Positions 13,264 through 27,300 of a stretch of 64,000 nucleotides of DNA are shown one piece after another. This DNA comes from Nectonema munidae (lineage: Eukaryota; Nematomorpha; Nectonematoida; Nectonematidae), in NCBI GenBank assembly GCA_030549495.1, contig JAUIRK010000003.1, positions 305,001-369,000 on the forward strand, written 5' to 3'. The translations under genes were made by a program, and so were the position numbers. How positions within the stretch are numbered: the stretch's first letter is position 1; every line of letters begins with the position of its first letter. The notes below the pieces were generated by a model that ran no database searches, was not told where the DNA came from, and worked only from the letters and a program-made list of their open reading frames with translations.

Positions 13264-14176
13264 TACTTAAAAAATTCCACTCACACTTCTAAAATATCAA
13301 GTCAATTTTGTTTCCAAACTGTCTCTATGCTAAATTGTATATGCACAGTAGGAGTTAATTGATACAAAATATAAATATATGGATAATTTCCTTGTCTTAA
13401 AAAAAAGTTTACCCAAGAATGAAATATAGAATTTTTAATGCCAAAATCAGTTAATTAATATTAAAACAGAGGATATTTTTATTGAAAAACTAAATAATAA
13501 ATACTTAAAATGATTTTTTTGCAATAAACTTTACATCCAAATATTTATCACTTTTTCAGCTTTTCATTTGATCTTGCACACGTTTTATTTCTCGTTGGGC
13601 CATAATCTTTGTTCGTGGTATATCAATGTAAGATTCTTCTTTCACCCAAACGCTTTTAAAGTATTTTTCAGCAGAAAAACATTTTGTTTCTAACACAACT
13701 AAAAAGTTTTTCATAAGTTTCGTACTTGTATCTTTGGCCTGAAACGACATTTCTTGTCAATCATGTGCAATAAAAGAGGCAGGAATTGCGAATGCTCGTC
13801 CATAATCCGATAGATGAAAATGAGCTATGAGAACAAAAATTGCTCTTGTTCCAAAGAGCACTGTGAATTGCTGGCAAAGATTCCAATTTTTTTTGCAGCT
13901 TTCGACATTTTTAACAGTAGAAAAGCCAACTTATTTTGAAAATAAAACCAATTTAAAAATTTGCTATAAAATAGAGGTAACATTTTATTTTTCTAAAAAT
14001 TAAATATTAAATATTTTATGTATTATCTATAAGTAACACAAATCTAAAGCTCTTTGTTTTTCCGACTTTATCTGTTTTATAAAACCGATATGAACCGTTG
14101 AGGTGAAAAAATTGAGTTATCTCAATTCACAAAGTTTTATTAAATTTATCCCAAATGTTCGAAAATATTTAATGTC
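13264..14176. other. No supported gene; unrecognised minus-strand frame
   Basis: A 64-residue minus-strand frame at 13556-13750 (starting MSFQAKDTSTKLMKNFLVVL) has a protein-like composition, and related open sequence continues upstream of it to about 13930 in other frames. It may be the tail of a decayed transposon gene, but I cannot name a family. Confidence 0.3.
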
Positions 14177-14249
14177 TTAACTCTATTAGTGCTGGGCAAA
14201 ATTTGTCCGCTCAAGTGCTAGGGGCGTAAAGTGCCCCCCCCCCCCTATT

Positions 14250-15440
14250 TTTCAGATATTAATAAGTTTTTATAAATATTTTGAATGTTACATATATATT
14301 TCAACTATGCTGGATTCAGTGGTGATGTCCATTTTTATCAAAATCAATCAAACCTGTCAAAAAATTGATTTATATTTGACAGCTCATCTTAAAAAGGAAC
14401 TTTATATCTAAATAATTATATAAAGTTTTTTACACATGTATACCCATTTTCAAATATTCTGAATTCAGTGGTCATATTCATTTTTATGAAAATCAATCAA
14501 ACCTGTCAAAAAATTGATCTAAATATGACAGCTCATCTTAAAAAGGAACTTTATATCTAAATAATTATATAAAGTTTTTTACACGTGTATACCCATTTTC
14601 AAATATGCTGAATTCTGTGGTGATATTAATTTTTTATTAAAATCAATCAAACCGGTCAAAAAATTGATTAAATGTAACAGCTCATCTCAAAAAGAAACTT
14701 TTTATCTAAATAATTATATAAAGTTTTTTACACATGTATACCCATTTTCAAGCATGATCAATTCAGTGGTGATATTCATTTTTTATGAAAATCATTCAAA
14801 CCTGTCAAAAAAGTGATTTACATATGACAGCTCATCTCAAAAAAGAAACTTTTTATCCAAATAATTATATAATGTTATTTACATATACACCCATTTTCAA
14901 GCATGCTGAATTCAGCGGTGATATTCATTTTTTTTTATAAAAAGCAATTAAAGTTATCAAAGCATTGATTTATATATGACAGCTCATCTTAAAAAGAAAC
15001 TTATCTATGTAATAATATAAAGTTTTTTACACATATATACCAATTTTTAAGCATGTGTAATTCAGTGGTCATATTCATTTTTTTCTTATGAAAATCAATC
15101 AAAACTGTCAAAAAATTGATTTATCCCAAAAAGGATGATCAGGCACGGTTTTTTGAATTAGAGAATTACGTTTAATAGAAAGTATAGGGAGATGATGAAG
15201 TTTACCACGTATGGCATTTTCAAGTAGGCTGTGTTTGCTGGCTATATTCCTTTTTTTTAAATAAAAAATTAATCAAATCTGACAAAATAATTTAAATATG
15301 ACAGCCCATATAAAAATTAAAATTTTTATTCTTATAAAAAGTTTTTTATACATTTCAATTATGTAGAATTTTATGGTGATGTCATTTTTTATGAAATCAA
15401 TAAAACCTGTCAAAAAATCGATTAAACCTGTAAATCAATA
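14250..15440. repeat. Tandem array A, about 150-bp unit, 8 copies
   Basis: The landmark AATTCAGTGGTGATATTC recurs at 14313, 14462, 14611, 14760, 14909 and 15059, then in decayed form near 15220 and 15370: a period of 149-150 bp. Each unit also has CAATCAAACCTGTCAAAAAA, TGACAGCTCATCT and TATATAAAGTTTTTTACAC. The middle five are the best preserved; edge units are the most diverged, as expected of unequal exchange. Confidence 0.9.
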
Positions 15441-16539
15441 TCAAATATATAAACATAAAAATAACTTCTACTTTCAGTATTTCTCTGGTAATTATTTTCT
15501 TAATTTATTTAATAAACCAACTTTAGATGTTTAATTCACTCAAAATATTTCATTCTACAGTAACCTTATGTAACTCGATAGGACCTTCATCTTTTTGGCT
15601 ACAAATTCGTTATCGGCTCGTAGTCTCTACGTCATATTATAATTTACAGTATGTAATTTTGCTATTCATTCCATGATGATCTTTTCTTGGTAGCTCTTTT
15701 TTCATTAGAAATTTATATTCTTCAATGTGTTTTCGAAATTTTTTTTATAATGATATCTTATACTTTTTTATCAGTATCGTGTATTTTATTATCAGGGCTG
15801 AATATTTGTCAACCAATCTCATTTCAAAGGTTTTTTTCTGATGAATCATTCGTGATGTTCATTATTCAATTACAAAAAGTTGTCCACGTTCTTCATCTAA
15901 AAAATTATTTCTTTGACGCAAAAGGAAAAAGATTGACAAATTCAATTTAAATTAAAAATATTTTGATAGTGACTAAATTCTCACATATTGGCATCTGTGC
16001 CATTTTTGATAAACGGACCTATTCTAAATTTTCAGATTTCCTACCCATATTAGCTAAATGTTAATTGCTATAGATTTATATATTTTTCATTTGTAAAAGG
16101 AATTTTTTTTTCACAGTCAAAATGTTTTTTGAAGCACCTAATATTATATAATTAAACCACTTCCTAGTTCATTAGAACATGGTAGATCTTCCATTTAGTC
16201 AAGATACATATTTTTTTTAATTATTTGTTTTGATCACATGTTCCCTTTTCAATTAGTTTTCAACTTGGTTCCTTCTCTCATACAAATTTTCAAAAGATTT
16301 TATAATACGTTTTGTTTTTTTTAAATAAATATTTCATATTCAAGATGATTGTAGAAAGTATTATAAGCCAAAATATACAAAAAAAAAAGTATATTTTTAC
16401 TATATATCTAATATGCAGCCGTTTTTTGAAAATTTTTTACAGAACTGATTTTCACGCATACATTACTAATTCAATTGCCACTTCGAGATATTTTTTAACC
16501 GTATTATCCAAAGTCCAGTACAGAAATAAAATAAGCATA
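15441..16539. other. AT-rich spacer between the two arrays
   Basis: About 1.1 kb inside the TTAA-bounded element. Two open frames (15687-15950, 16312-16554) are Phe/Ile-rich and match nothing I recognise. Confidence 0.5.
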
Positions 16540-17990
16540 GTCGATTTGGTATAAAACATATATTTTATTTTTTTGAAGACAGTATCTAGAAGTAAACCGC
16601 AAATCTGATTGAAGCTTTCAGATATTTTAAAACCATAAATGTCAAACCTGAGTCAAAATGAAAACAGCATCTTCCATTTGGCATAAAAACAGATATTTTA
16701 TTTGAATTTCACATTAGACGTAAATCGAACATTTGATTGACACTTTCAGGCATTTAAAATCTCTAAATGCAAAAAATGATTTCAGAAATAAAAATTATCA
16801 TGGGCGAATTGGTATAAAAACATATATTTCATGTAAAATTAGAGAGAATATTTTGTGATATAGTTTTCATACATAAACAGCAAATTTGATTGACACAAGC
16901 AGTAAAATCTCTAAATGCGAAAACTGTGTTCAGAAATGAAATCATAATGATCTATTTGCTATAAAAACATATATTTCATGTAAAATTTGAATCAATATTT
17001 TTGGAAACAAATTTTAGATCTAAACGCAAATTTGATTGATACTTATAGGTATTTTAAAATTGAAACTGCAAAAATTGAATCCATAAATCAAACTAGCATG
17101 GTTGATTTGGTATATTTAATTGTAAAATTTGAATGAATGTTTTTGGAGACAATTTTTAGAAGTAAACCGCACATTTAATTAACACTTATAAGTGTTTTCA
17201 CATCCTAAATGTAAAAAATGAGTTCAGAAATGAAAACAACATGGTTGATTTGGTATAAAAACATATATTTCATGTAAAATTGAGAGAATATTTTTGGAGA
17301 TAGCTTTTAGAAGTATACCGCAAATTTGATTGACTGACAGATATTTTAAAACCTCTAAATGTGAAAAATGAATTCAGAAATGAAAACAACATGGTTGATT
17401 TGGTATAAAAACATATATTTCATTGTAAAATTTGAATGAATGTATTTGGAGACAATTTTTAGAAGTAAACCGCAAATTTAATTAACACTTATAGGTATTT
17501 TCAGATCCTAAACGTAAAATATGAGTCCAGAAATGAAACCAGCATGGCCGATTTAGTATAACACATATATTTTATGTAAAATGTGAAGGATATTTTTTGG
17601 AGACAATTTTCAGAAGTAAACCGCAAATTTGAATAACACTTATAGGTATTTTCAAATCTAAAAAAAAATGAGAGAAAGAAAACAGATGATGTGAAAAACA
17701 TAAAGAATTTGGGAAATGAGAAGAACACTTATAGGTATTTTCAAATCCTAAATGTAAAAAATGAGTCCAGAAATGAAAACAACATGATCGATTTGGTATA
17801 AAACATATATTTTATGTAAAATGTGATTTGGAGACAATTTTCAGAAGTAAACCGCAAATTTGGTTAACACTTATAGGTATTTTCAAATCCTAAATGTAAA
17901 AAAAAGGCCAGAAATGAAAACAGCATGACCGATTTAGTATAAAAACATATTTTATGTTAAATTTGAAGGTATATTTTATTAGATATATTT
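16540..17990. repeat. Tandem array B, about 145-bp unit, 10 copies
   Basis: The landmark GATTTGGTATAAAAACATAT recurs near 16543, 16675, 16805, 16953, 17101, 17244, 17396, 17548, 17788 and 17930, so most spacings are 130-152 bp. Other unit marks are GAAGTAAACCGCAAATTTGA and CACTTATAGGTATTTTCAAA. The 240-bp gap before 17788 holds a partial extra unit and a short unrelated A-rich insert (17660-17725). The unit is not obviously related to array A in either orientation. Confidence 0.88.
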
Positions 17991-18277
17991 TTGATCAATC
18001 AAAATTTTGATTGACATTTTCTAAAAAGTAGCCATGATTATTGAAAAAATTAAAAAAGTGTTATGCGTTCCAAACTGTACATAATTATTTTTTGATTTTG
18101 ATTGACAGTTTTGGACATGAAAGGGTCATTAAACTACCATGAAAATGATTTCAAAAGATGCAGCTAGCGATTTTAGGAAAAGTCACAAAATTTGAAGGGA
18201 TATGATTCAACTAATTTTCTACAATTAATTTTTTAGTGAAGGGGAGGGGTGTTTTACGCCCCCCTACACTGATAGGG

Positions 18278-21164
18278 TTAAACATTGCGCCATCTCTAAC
18301 TAACAAAAGCCTTTGAAAAAAATTGCGGGTTTATGCGATCCCATGACTTTTCTAGTGTTAAAAAGCTTAAATCCTGAACATAAAATGTAAAGAAACTTAA
18401 AATCATCATTTCTCTTCACACAAGATTCTTGTATGTGGGCATCTTAATTTCTGGAATATATTAATCCTTTAGTTATTGAAATTTTTTATTATTTCACCTA
18501 TAAATGCATAGTTTAAATTGGACTTTTAGTTTCTTTATTAATGTAAAAATGCAAAACGTGTCTCAATTGTCTATCTAGGATGTGATGTTATTTTTCCAAT
18601 AAATTGAGGCTTAACAAACGTATTCATATTATTTTGCAATCTAGACACAACTCCTTTATGCCGAGCAGTCTTTATTATTATTATTATTATTATCGCAGGT
18701 GATCATTTTAGTAGAAGACCACGCATTGTTTTCTTTTCAATCTCTTTACTCCCTTCACATATACTTTCAGCATACCAATTTTAACTTTTGAAAACTAAAA
18801 TAATTTTAATTTGAAGGCCTTGATTGATTTTCTTTTCCATGTTTTGAACTTTCTCTATCCTTTTACCGTGAAAATGCAAACAAAAATTTCTTTCTCTTCG
18901 TAACATTTCGGTTTTTTCAGCTTTTGTACTTTCCAAAATGTAATAATTCCTTTAAATATTTCTGAATTAAGAAGGAGTCAGCAAATTTACTTTCTTTTGA
19001 AATTCTCTCATGCTTATTTTTGAAGCTTTTTCAGTTGAAATGGAAAAATCTATGACCAATTTAAGAGACTGAGTTTTTTTCTTTTTGGTTAATTGTCAAC
19101 ATGAACTCTTCATTACTAATTTTTATTTTTAATACATCTTTGTCTTTTTGATGGAAGAAATGAAGGGTAGGTTATTTGTTACATAACCAATTTTTCCTTC
19201 GAACTTTTTGTTTTTGATAAAGTAATTCATTCTCTTTACACACCCTTAGCTTAATTAATTTTCAAATTTGTCCTTTGGACACTTTTTACCTTTTTCATAT
19301 TTTTTTTATCAATTACTTACGCAATAATTGCTTGCTCGTTATGTGTAGAAAAACGGATTTTTGCTCACAAATCAGATAATTCTTGAGAAATTATTTAATT
19401 CTTTTTTATTTAAGTTTTTCTTTTTTAAATTACGTCACAAAATATCCAAGAACATCAATTTTTCTAGGAAGTCTTCAAAAACTTTCCAAATCTTTTATTC
19501 ATGTTAAGTTTCTTGAATTTTTTTTATTTGTAATAGGTATGTTTTTCACACAAATTTTTGAGTTTTTGTGGCGGCTAAACTTGATTTAAAATATATTTTT
19601 ACAAGGAATTAAGAAAATCTAAAAATAAGAAATAATTTTAAAAAGTATATTTTGATTAAAATAAATTCCTTTCTTAAAAGTCAAAATATAATTAAGTGTA
19701 TATTTTTTTAAATGTCTATTATAATTTTTCAAAATTTTTGATAATAAATTTTAAAATTTTAAATAAATGAATAAATGTAAACAAGTAATCACCTAAATGT
19801 TTATTTTTTGACTGGGTGAATTTTCTATGTCAAAATAAAAAAATTTAAATATGCGTTTTTAGTAAAAAAAAAAAGATGATTTATTTGTGATGCAGGAGTT
19901 TAATTTGACTAAAAAAGTTTTTAGTCAGAAGTCGTACTCGCCACTAGATTCTTAGTCCCCCTGCAAAACAGTGGTAATGTTGACCAATATCATATTTTCA
20001 TATAAGCCCAACCTTTGTATTCAGTATCTGTTACGTCTACACGTGTGCTTTTTGTGTGTGCATCGCTAAATATATGCATTTCTGAATGCCTGACTTTCTT
20101 ATTACTCCAATGGTGTGAGATTTCTTGTGGCTTGAATTTTAAAATACTGCATTTTTTTGAATTCATTAAAATTTTTCAAATTTGTAACTCATAAAGTGAG
20201 TGTTTAGAAATTTAGGTTTTAAAGATTTTTATTGTCTGTTTTGCATCCAAGATGAGAATTATTTTTCTACGCTATGCATCCGCTGAAGCAAAACTAAGAC
20301 TTTACTCAAGTTCAAAGATAGAACAAGAAGTTTGCTTTTTAATCACTTGAGATCGGCCATACCTGCGTGAGGCTCGTACACCCGAGGAAGTGTGCCTATA
20401 CCCACGTTCCAATATTTTGCTGAACAGATTGGGTGTGGGTAAAGAAAGTCAAATGCGGGTATTAATATCTTCCAATATATATTTAATGGAAATCTTAATG
20501 GAAATATGACTCAAACTTTTTCAACGATTGTTTACTTGTATTGTGTTATGACTACCAGTTCAGCTAGGTTACACGAATTTTAGTTTGGTTGGACACTCTG
20601 AAAGAGAGAACAGTTAATCAAAAAGAATAACGAAAAGAAATACAATTTACGTTTTTTTTATCATGAGCATATTTTTCCTCACTTAAACCGCAATCTCTTT
20701 AAAAAATAAATTTTAAAAGGGGAAAAACACGCACAGTGTGCATTTCAGAACTATTTAATTTTTTCACGATTGAAAGTTTGCGTAAATTCTTTCTAAAAAC
20801 GTGAAAGACAAAAGCCGTAGTTCTAGACTGACTAACATATGCTTTCAAGACGTAAATGTGGGTAAACATTTATTCTGCTGAACACCTTCTTTATTTTTTT
20901 GTAGGGGCGGGAAACGCAGGTAAAATCGTGGGATTGTGGATGTGTGCTCATAAAATAGTTTAATTTTCAGGATTGCACTCAACACTACTTTAATTTTAAT
21001 TGATGAAACGTTTTAAATAAATAAATTTTCCATTAAACTACGGACTTGTTGAACATCACAACTTCGTTCTTACTTCCGCTTATTTTTAAATTTATTTTTG
21101 TTTTCGGGTACTTTTGGTGGATTTGTTATTTTGTGAAAATTTATTCAATGTGAATTTATTTTAG
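18278..21164. other. AT-rich DNA upstream of the first Ig exon
   Basis: Poly-T tracts and a (TTA)n run at 18672-18692. A GC-richer patch at 20345-20460 has no recognised function. No Ig second-half exon could be found here, so the previous exon of the gene lies further upstream. Confidence 0.45.
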
Positions 21165-21301
21165 GTATTTCGAGTAGAAACAATAGCTTAGAGCGAAAAA
21201 AACCATTTTTCATTTATCCTCTACAAGATGTCTTTTGCAAGCCGAATCACTCAGCGACATTTCAGACAGAAATAGAACCGAAAAACGATAAAACTCTTCA
21301 A
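21165..21301 (+). CDS. sls: Ig exon 1: first half of Ig domain 1
   Basis: The acceptor is TTTATTTTAG before 21165 and the donor GTAGTG follows 21301. The exon enters in phase 1 and leaves in phase 0. A short basic linker (SLERKKPFF) leads into strands A to B (IYPLQDV, then SATFQTEIEP) and stops just before the C strand, with the residues NDKTLQ. The next exon opens exactly with VEWF, which is why the pair can be joined. The B strand has Thr where the classical Ig Cys would sit. No ATG-led frame marks this exon; it was found from the domain pattern and the splice sites. Confidence 0.8.
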
Positions 21302-24300
21302 GTAGTGCATGCTTTATTTTTCATATATTCAGCACAGTGCTGAATTCCATCGTTTTTTGAACGAGCACAATATATTTAAGTTAATCCTCATTTGTTATCA
21401 CCGGCATATACATAGTCCGATATATTGAGGCCTCTGAGTGTCGATATTAACTAGTGTGGCCTCATCCCAAGAGCTTGACTGTTTTTGGGATAATGAGAAC
21501 CTCGGAAAAAAAATTTTATTTATAAATTTAAGCGAAAATAGAAATGAAGAAATACATGGGCCTTCCATGTTTAATCCTACAATGATTTCATATTTTAGTA
21601 GAAGATATTCTGTTTGTGAAAAGCTTCTTCAGGATCTCGACAAGAGGGCTTTGTAGGATAAGGATTTATAAACAATCTTGTATTTCGCATTTGAATACTT
21701 ACATTAAAAAAATTGCAATACATTTTAAGAGAAGCAAAAATAAAATCACAAATTGCAAGTGTTTTCTTTTTAAACGTTCGAACGATAGTAGAAGATTAAG
21801 CAGTTTGCTTATTTAAAATGAGATCATAACAAATTCCGGTAACTACATTTGGAAGTACTCTATTATCCGAAAAATTTGAACAGAATTTTCAACCACAAAG
21901 ACTATATAAAACATTGTTGCTGACATTTTTTCAATGGGACATTAATTAATTGAATTTCATTGACTTAACTTCAACCAATTTTCAATGATCAACAGAATAT
22001 TTAGAGGCATAAAAATAGAGCGAGCTAATAGAAACAGCTAACCTAAAATGACTTACCTATATATTATATAGTTTTATTGAATTTGACTAGAATCTCAAGT
22101 GGTTTCCAAACTCGTTCTTACACCGCCTTATCCAAATTTGATTTTTGATTGGGCCAATTTTTAATATTTAACTTGATATTGTATAAAAATAGTATATCTA
22201 TCGATTTTTGCACCCATTGGAAATAAATTTTATTAATAAAATTTATCTATTAAAATATTTTAGATTTTATCTAATAAAATAGTTATGCACACATTCTCAT
22301 AGTGTAAAATTAGTCCTTAAATTTTAGCCAAAGAACTTTTTGATTAAGAAATAGACTCATGAAACTCTTTGTTATGTTCTACCTATCCTTCATATCTTTC
22401 ATTGACTTTACTGCATACACGCATCATTAATAAATACCTGCGATCTTAAAATGTATATTTATTTAAGTATGAAATATCAGCTCACCAATCGCAGCTGCAA
22501 ATATTAGTCTGTAGATATTTATATGAAAAATTGGGTATTGATTACATAGCGCTCATCCCGCTTCACAAATTGCTAATCTATCCCACTTTGTTAGCCAGTC
22601 TACTAGATGGAAGAAACAGAAAATTAGTAGCAAGGAAGGCTGGCCCGACCAAAAGATATAAATATAAAACTTTGATAATCACTTATACATACGTCGCATG
22701 TTGATAAATATACTTATTTGAAAATCAGAATCGGTCTTCTGTTCTCTTATCGGAATGGCATGCTGACTACCACCATTTATATTTTTCTTTGCTCAGGTTG
22801 AATGGTTCTTCAACAAACTTCCCGTCAAAAGAGACATTGACCGCATCATCGCGTATCACAGGGGAATTTGTACTCTCGAAATCAGGAACGTCAAAGCGTC
22901 TGATGCTGGTGAGTACGCATGTGTTGTTTCCAACTTCAACGGCCAGATGAGCAGTACAGCTTTCCTTGAAATACAACTTCCTTCCAAAAGCTTTGCTCTT
23001 CCCAAGCCCTATACTGTTCAGCATATGAAGTATCTTTTTGCCCTACCTATAACGCACATCTATATTTTACATACATTAGTACCTGCGAAATTAAGGATAT
23101 CTTCCTAAATTTTCGTTATTCCTATCTTTATCCGATTTATTGAAAATAACGGATAGGACAACGCAAAAAGTTTACATTAGATTTTGATAAATATTTTATA
23201 AAACTATTTTAGTATTAAAATTATACTTTGACGCTAATTAATACTAATTCTGGGAAAAATGTAGCAAAGGGGAATTTTTATTTCAAATTAAAAATTTTAA
23301 AATAAAATTCTTTGGAAATATGTTCTAATCATTTTTGATTTTTAATGCGATTAATTCACTTTTGCCTTGGATGCATCTAATAGGTTAATTGTTGTATTGA
23401 TTATTATCTGACTTCTTGTTTTCTCTTCTGTGTTCGATATACATAGATTTTATCTCTATACTAAATACAGATTTTATCAATATACCAAAAATCTGCAATA
23501 TACGTTTTTATTAAACCGACCCGAAAAATAGATTTTTTTGCTCTATAAACATTTTAAGCCCGTGTCGGATCCGCTAATTTAGTCGACCCAATTATTGCAG
23601 ATGTGTTGTCAGAAGCAATTGCATTTTATCACAACTCATCTTAATATTTCATGGAATTTATTATTATTCTCCAAAAATTCATGATGTACATTTTATTTTC
23701 AACGATTTGCACTTTATCTTCAATCTATTCACCAACATACGTTAAGAAAGACATCATTCTAAAATAAAATCAACTCATAATTCAGCACGTGTGAGTAAAT
23801 TACTAATTAAATAAAGAAACGATAAAAATGAGTATATCAAACAAACGCAATTGAAAAACGCATTAAAAACAGAATTCTACCCTTATCCGAAGCGAATCCG
23901 AATAGAATTTAAATTTTCAAATCGTGTCCGAAAACCCGCTAATTAGGATTTTCGGTGCCCGACCGATCCGAATTTTGCTTCTGTCGACCTCATTTTCAAA
24001 AAACCAAAAAATTGAGAAGGCAACATTGTAGAAATTGATTACATATTATACCAACATGCAGTTTTTCTTTTTCCACCAGATATTCATGTTTTAAACGCGT
24101 TTCATTTATTTTTACGCTTGATTTAAAATCTTTCTTTTTTATATTGAAGATTTACCCAATTCCAATCAGTATACCCGTTATATCCTAGCGTATACAAGTG
24201 TTTACACAAAATTTGTAATATAATTAAAAAATTTGCAGCACATTTATCGTACTAATTCTTTTTTTAAATTATTATATAGCCTTTATATTTTAGAAAAAAA

Positions 24301-27300
24301 CATAAATTATAAGTTTTTTAAGTATTATTGTTTTTACTATAATTATAGAACTCTATTTTAACTTAAATGTGAATAAATTGAGTGTTTTGTAAATTCCTCG
24401 AAAAATTAAAATTTAACAAAGAAGTTTGAACTTTTGAGTTGTGAATCTTCTATAAATATATTTTGAAAAAATATATAAAAATATGAGAGAATAAATCTTT
24501 TTTCATCACATTCTTTTAATGTAAATACAATATGATGTGAACATATGTACACGCTATGCATGACTACTGTATTCATATGTAGACAGCAAAAAACTTCGTA
24601 CAACTAGCCCTATACTTTCTTTTGTGCATCAAATATACCTATGCAATCATTCATAGAAAGCATTTTTTTCTCTTTCACTGTTTTATAATTTGAACAGATG
24701 TAAATGCAAAGTTCTGTCTATCATCGTTTGTATGATTGAAGTAATTTTAGATCTCTTCCATTCTCTGTGCTTTATAATACGCATCAATAATCCATAATTT
24801 TTGTACATAAATAAATCTGCTTTGATTTTAGAAACATCTGTTTTGCTATCACATTTGATCCTTAGTTCTTTTCTAATTTCAATTTAGCAAAATTATAAAT
24901 TCATTTTCTTTTATTTTTTATGGATATTAATTTATTTGTCACCCGTAGCTATATGTATGATGGAAATAAAACTGTTTTCTTAGAAGGTTTCCTTTTTATT
25001 GCTAAGAATAATAAGGTATTTGTTTCATGAATATACTAAGCTACTTTAAAAATAATTTTATCTGTTCCTTGCCTAGGGGTTATTAATTTAACAACTATTT
25101 TTATAAATGAAATGTATTCTTTTATTTGGGTTTTACCAAAGCTCAAACTTCAACCAAAAAATGTTTCTAAAAAGAGTAAATGGGGTTATTCAAAGTTTGG
25201 TGAAAACTTTGATAACTCTAAAGTATATGGTGTTGTAAAAAAAGTAAAAGAGTTTGGTGTTTATGCTATGTGGGATGATGGAGATTTCTCTTTGATAAAT
25301 CCCGATAAACTTCAGAAAGAGGATATAACTGAAAATGATGAAAAAACTGACAAAGTAATGATCGATGACGTTTTCTTAGATGATATGACTAACGACTTTA
25401 CTGTAATGCCAGAAATATGTTCAAGTGTGGAAGTTCAATCAAATACTTTGCAAGAAAACGATGATTTAGAAAATCTCATAGCATTCAATCTTAGTTTAGA
25501 AGATATTAATCGCTCCCTGCAAGACATTTATTTTTCTAAAAAACATGCAGAAAATAAAAAGGTTCAAGAAATAATTTCTCTCATAGCTTAGTTCTAAACT
25601 TGCAAGAAAAAGTTGGAATAAAAGAGATACATTCCAATCTATTTTCTCGTAATGCTTTTGAAAACATTAAAAGTTATATTCATTTATCTGATAATAAAAA
25701 TTTGTGCAAAGATGAGCTTGATAAAGTAAGACCTCTTTACAATCTTGTTAACTCTGCTCTGAACAGTTTTGGATTTTTTTTATTAGCAAATGATACCGTA
25801 TACAAGTCCTCATTCGGCAAAGCAAAAAATTAGGTGCATGTAGGTTCGATTTGGTTATAAAAATGACATCTTAGCTGCGAAATCTGGCCATCATTACCAT
25901 ATGGTACTGTATTCTGGAGCTAACAGAATAATGGTAACACCTGGTAAATTTCTCAACGATCGTGTGGTGCATTAACTCTGCTTACAACTTCCATCTTTTG
26001 ACAACTGTGCTCTGTTTTTTGATAATTGGTTCAGCTCTACATTATTGATAGCAAGCTTACAAAAATGTGGCTTACTTACAACTTCTACTGTAAGAAAAGG
26101 TAGCCACTGTAGGACGACTTTGGATAAAAAAAACTAGTCAAAAGAGGTTCGTTATCAGTATTAAACAATGAAAAAATGGGTGTAATCGCTGTACGTTGGG
26201 TGTATAACGCTAATGTCACGATATTGTCTAATTTTCAAAGTGTACAGCCTGTAAGCCGAGTTAGACGTTGGAGCTCGAACAAAAAACAGTACACTCAAAT
26301 TATGCAGCCCAAGTAGATAAAAGATTACAATGAATCTATGGGAGATGTCGACTTGCTAAACTCAACCGTTGCTATATATCCAATTCATGTCAAATCGAAA
26401 AAATAGTGGTGGCCGCATATGGCAAACATACATTCTGCATTGCTCGCTGCATCTTTCAAATTATATAAAATAAAATATTCTAATAAAAATGAAGATTTAT
26501 TATGGTATATGTCATTGGTCTATGTGGAAAAAGTGAGATGATGCGCCATCTCGTTGTGTGTGAGAAAAACACGAATTATATTTGAGACTTGTGATGTGGC
26601 GTTATGTATTGATAACGGACATTTAAAAACATTTCATAATCTCAAAAATTTTATACTCCTAAAAATAAACTTTGTGGATTATATGGTAAAAACACATCGT
26701 TTTTATGACTAGTTAAGTAGTTATAAACTTCTGTACACATACGTACACGGGCATTTTTATAAAATATATGGAAGAAATTTTTTTTCTTTCAAATGCAATG
26801 AGCTATTCAATATAAGTAAATAATTATAATAGGAAACAATTTTTTTTAATTTATGGATTTGTAGGGTGGACATTAATGGGTTACCTGGGGTCCACGGACC
26901 TCTTAGGGGTACATGGTTGTGTCTCAGGTGATCCGTGAACAGTTTTTTGTAAAAAAAACTTAAAATGAGAGAAAATAAACAGCCCACTGAAACAAAAAGC
27001 AAACTTTTAAAGCATGCATAAATAGCGAGCAGTGGCTTTTTGCGCTTTCTCTCTGAATTTACGTAAAATTTGCTTCGCTACCTCCATTTGATTTCATTTG
27101 GGATGAAATAATTAATTCATGTCAATAAAATAAAGTACACACATCAGATGCATGCGAAATTGTTTTTATGACTTTTTAGGCGAAAATTTCCTTGTAGGAG
27201 GTCCACACCTTTCACCCACTTCTTAAAGGGATCTATAACTGGATAAAGGTTAAAACGCCTTCTATAAACATCGTTGTCGCTCACGTATGTTTCCACGCAC

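Larger units (their letters stand above)
14181..18277. mobile_element. piggyBac-like non-autonomous element packed with tandem arrays
   Basis: The left edge is TTAA (14177-14180) followed by CTCTATTAGTGCTGGGC; the right edge is the inverse CCCTATCAGTGTAGGGG (reading in from 18277) followed by TTAA (18278-18281). TTAA duplication plus ends beginning C-Y-C-T are the piggyBac signature. Just inside, both ends carry AGGGG(GG)CGTAAA and a C/G run. No transposase remnant is visible. Instead the interior holds an array of about eight 150-bp units and another of about ten 145-bp units. 4,097 bp. Confidence 0.7.

Noticed and set aside
14181-18277. CRISPR-like or centromeric interpretation of the regular repeats
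   Set aside because: Units are contiguous with no spacers, copy number is low, and the block is bounded by transposon-type ends.
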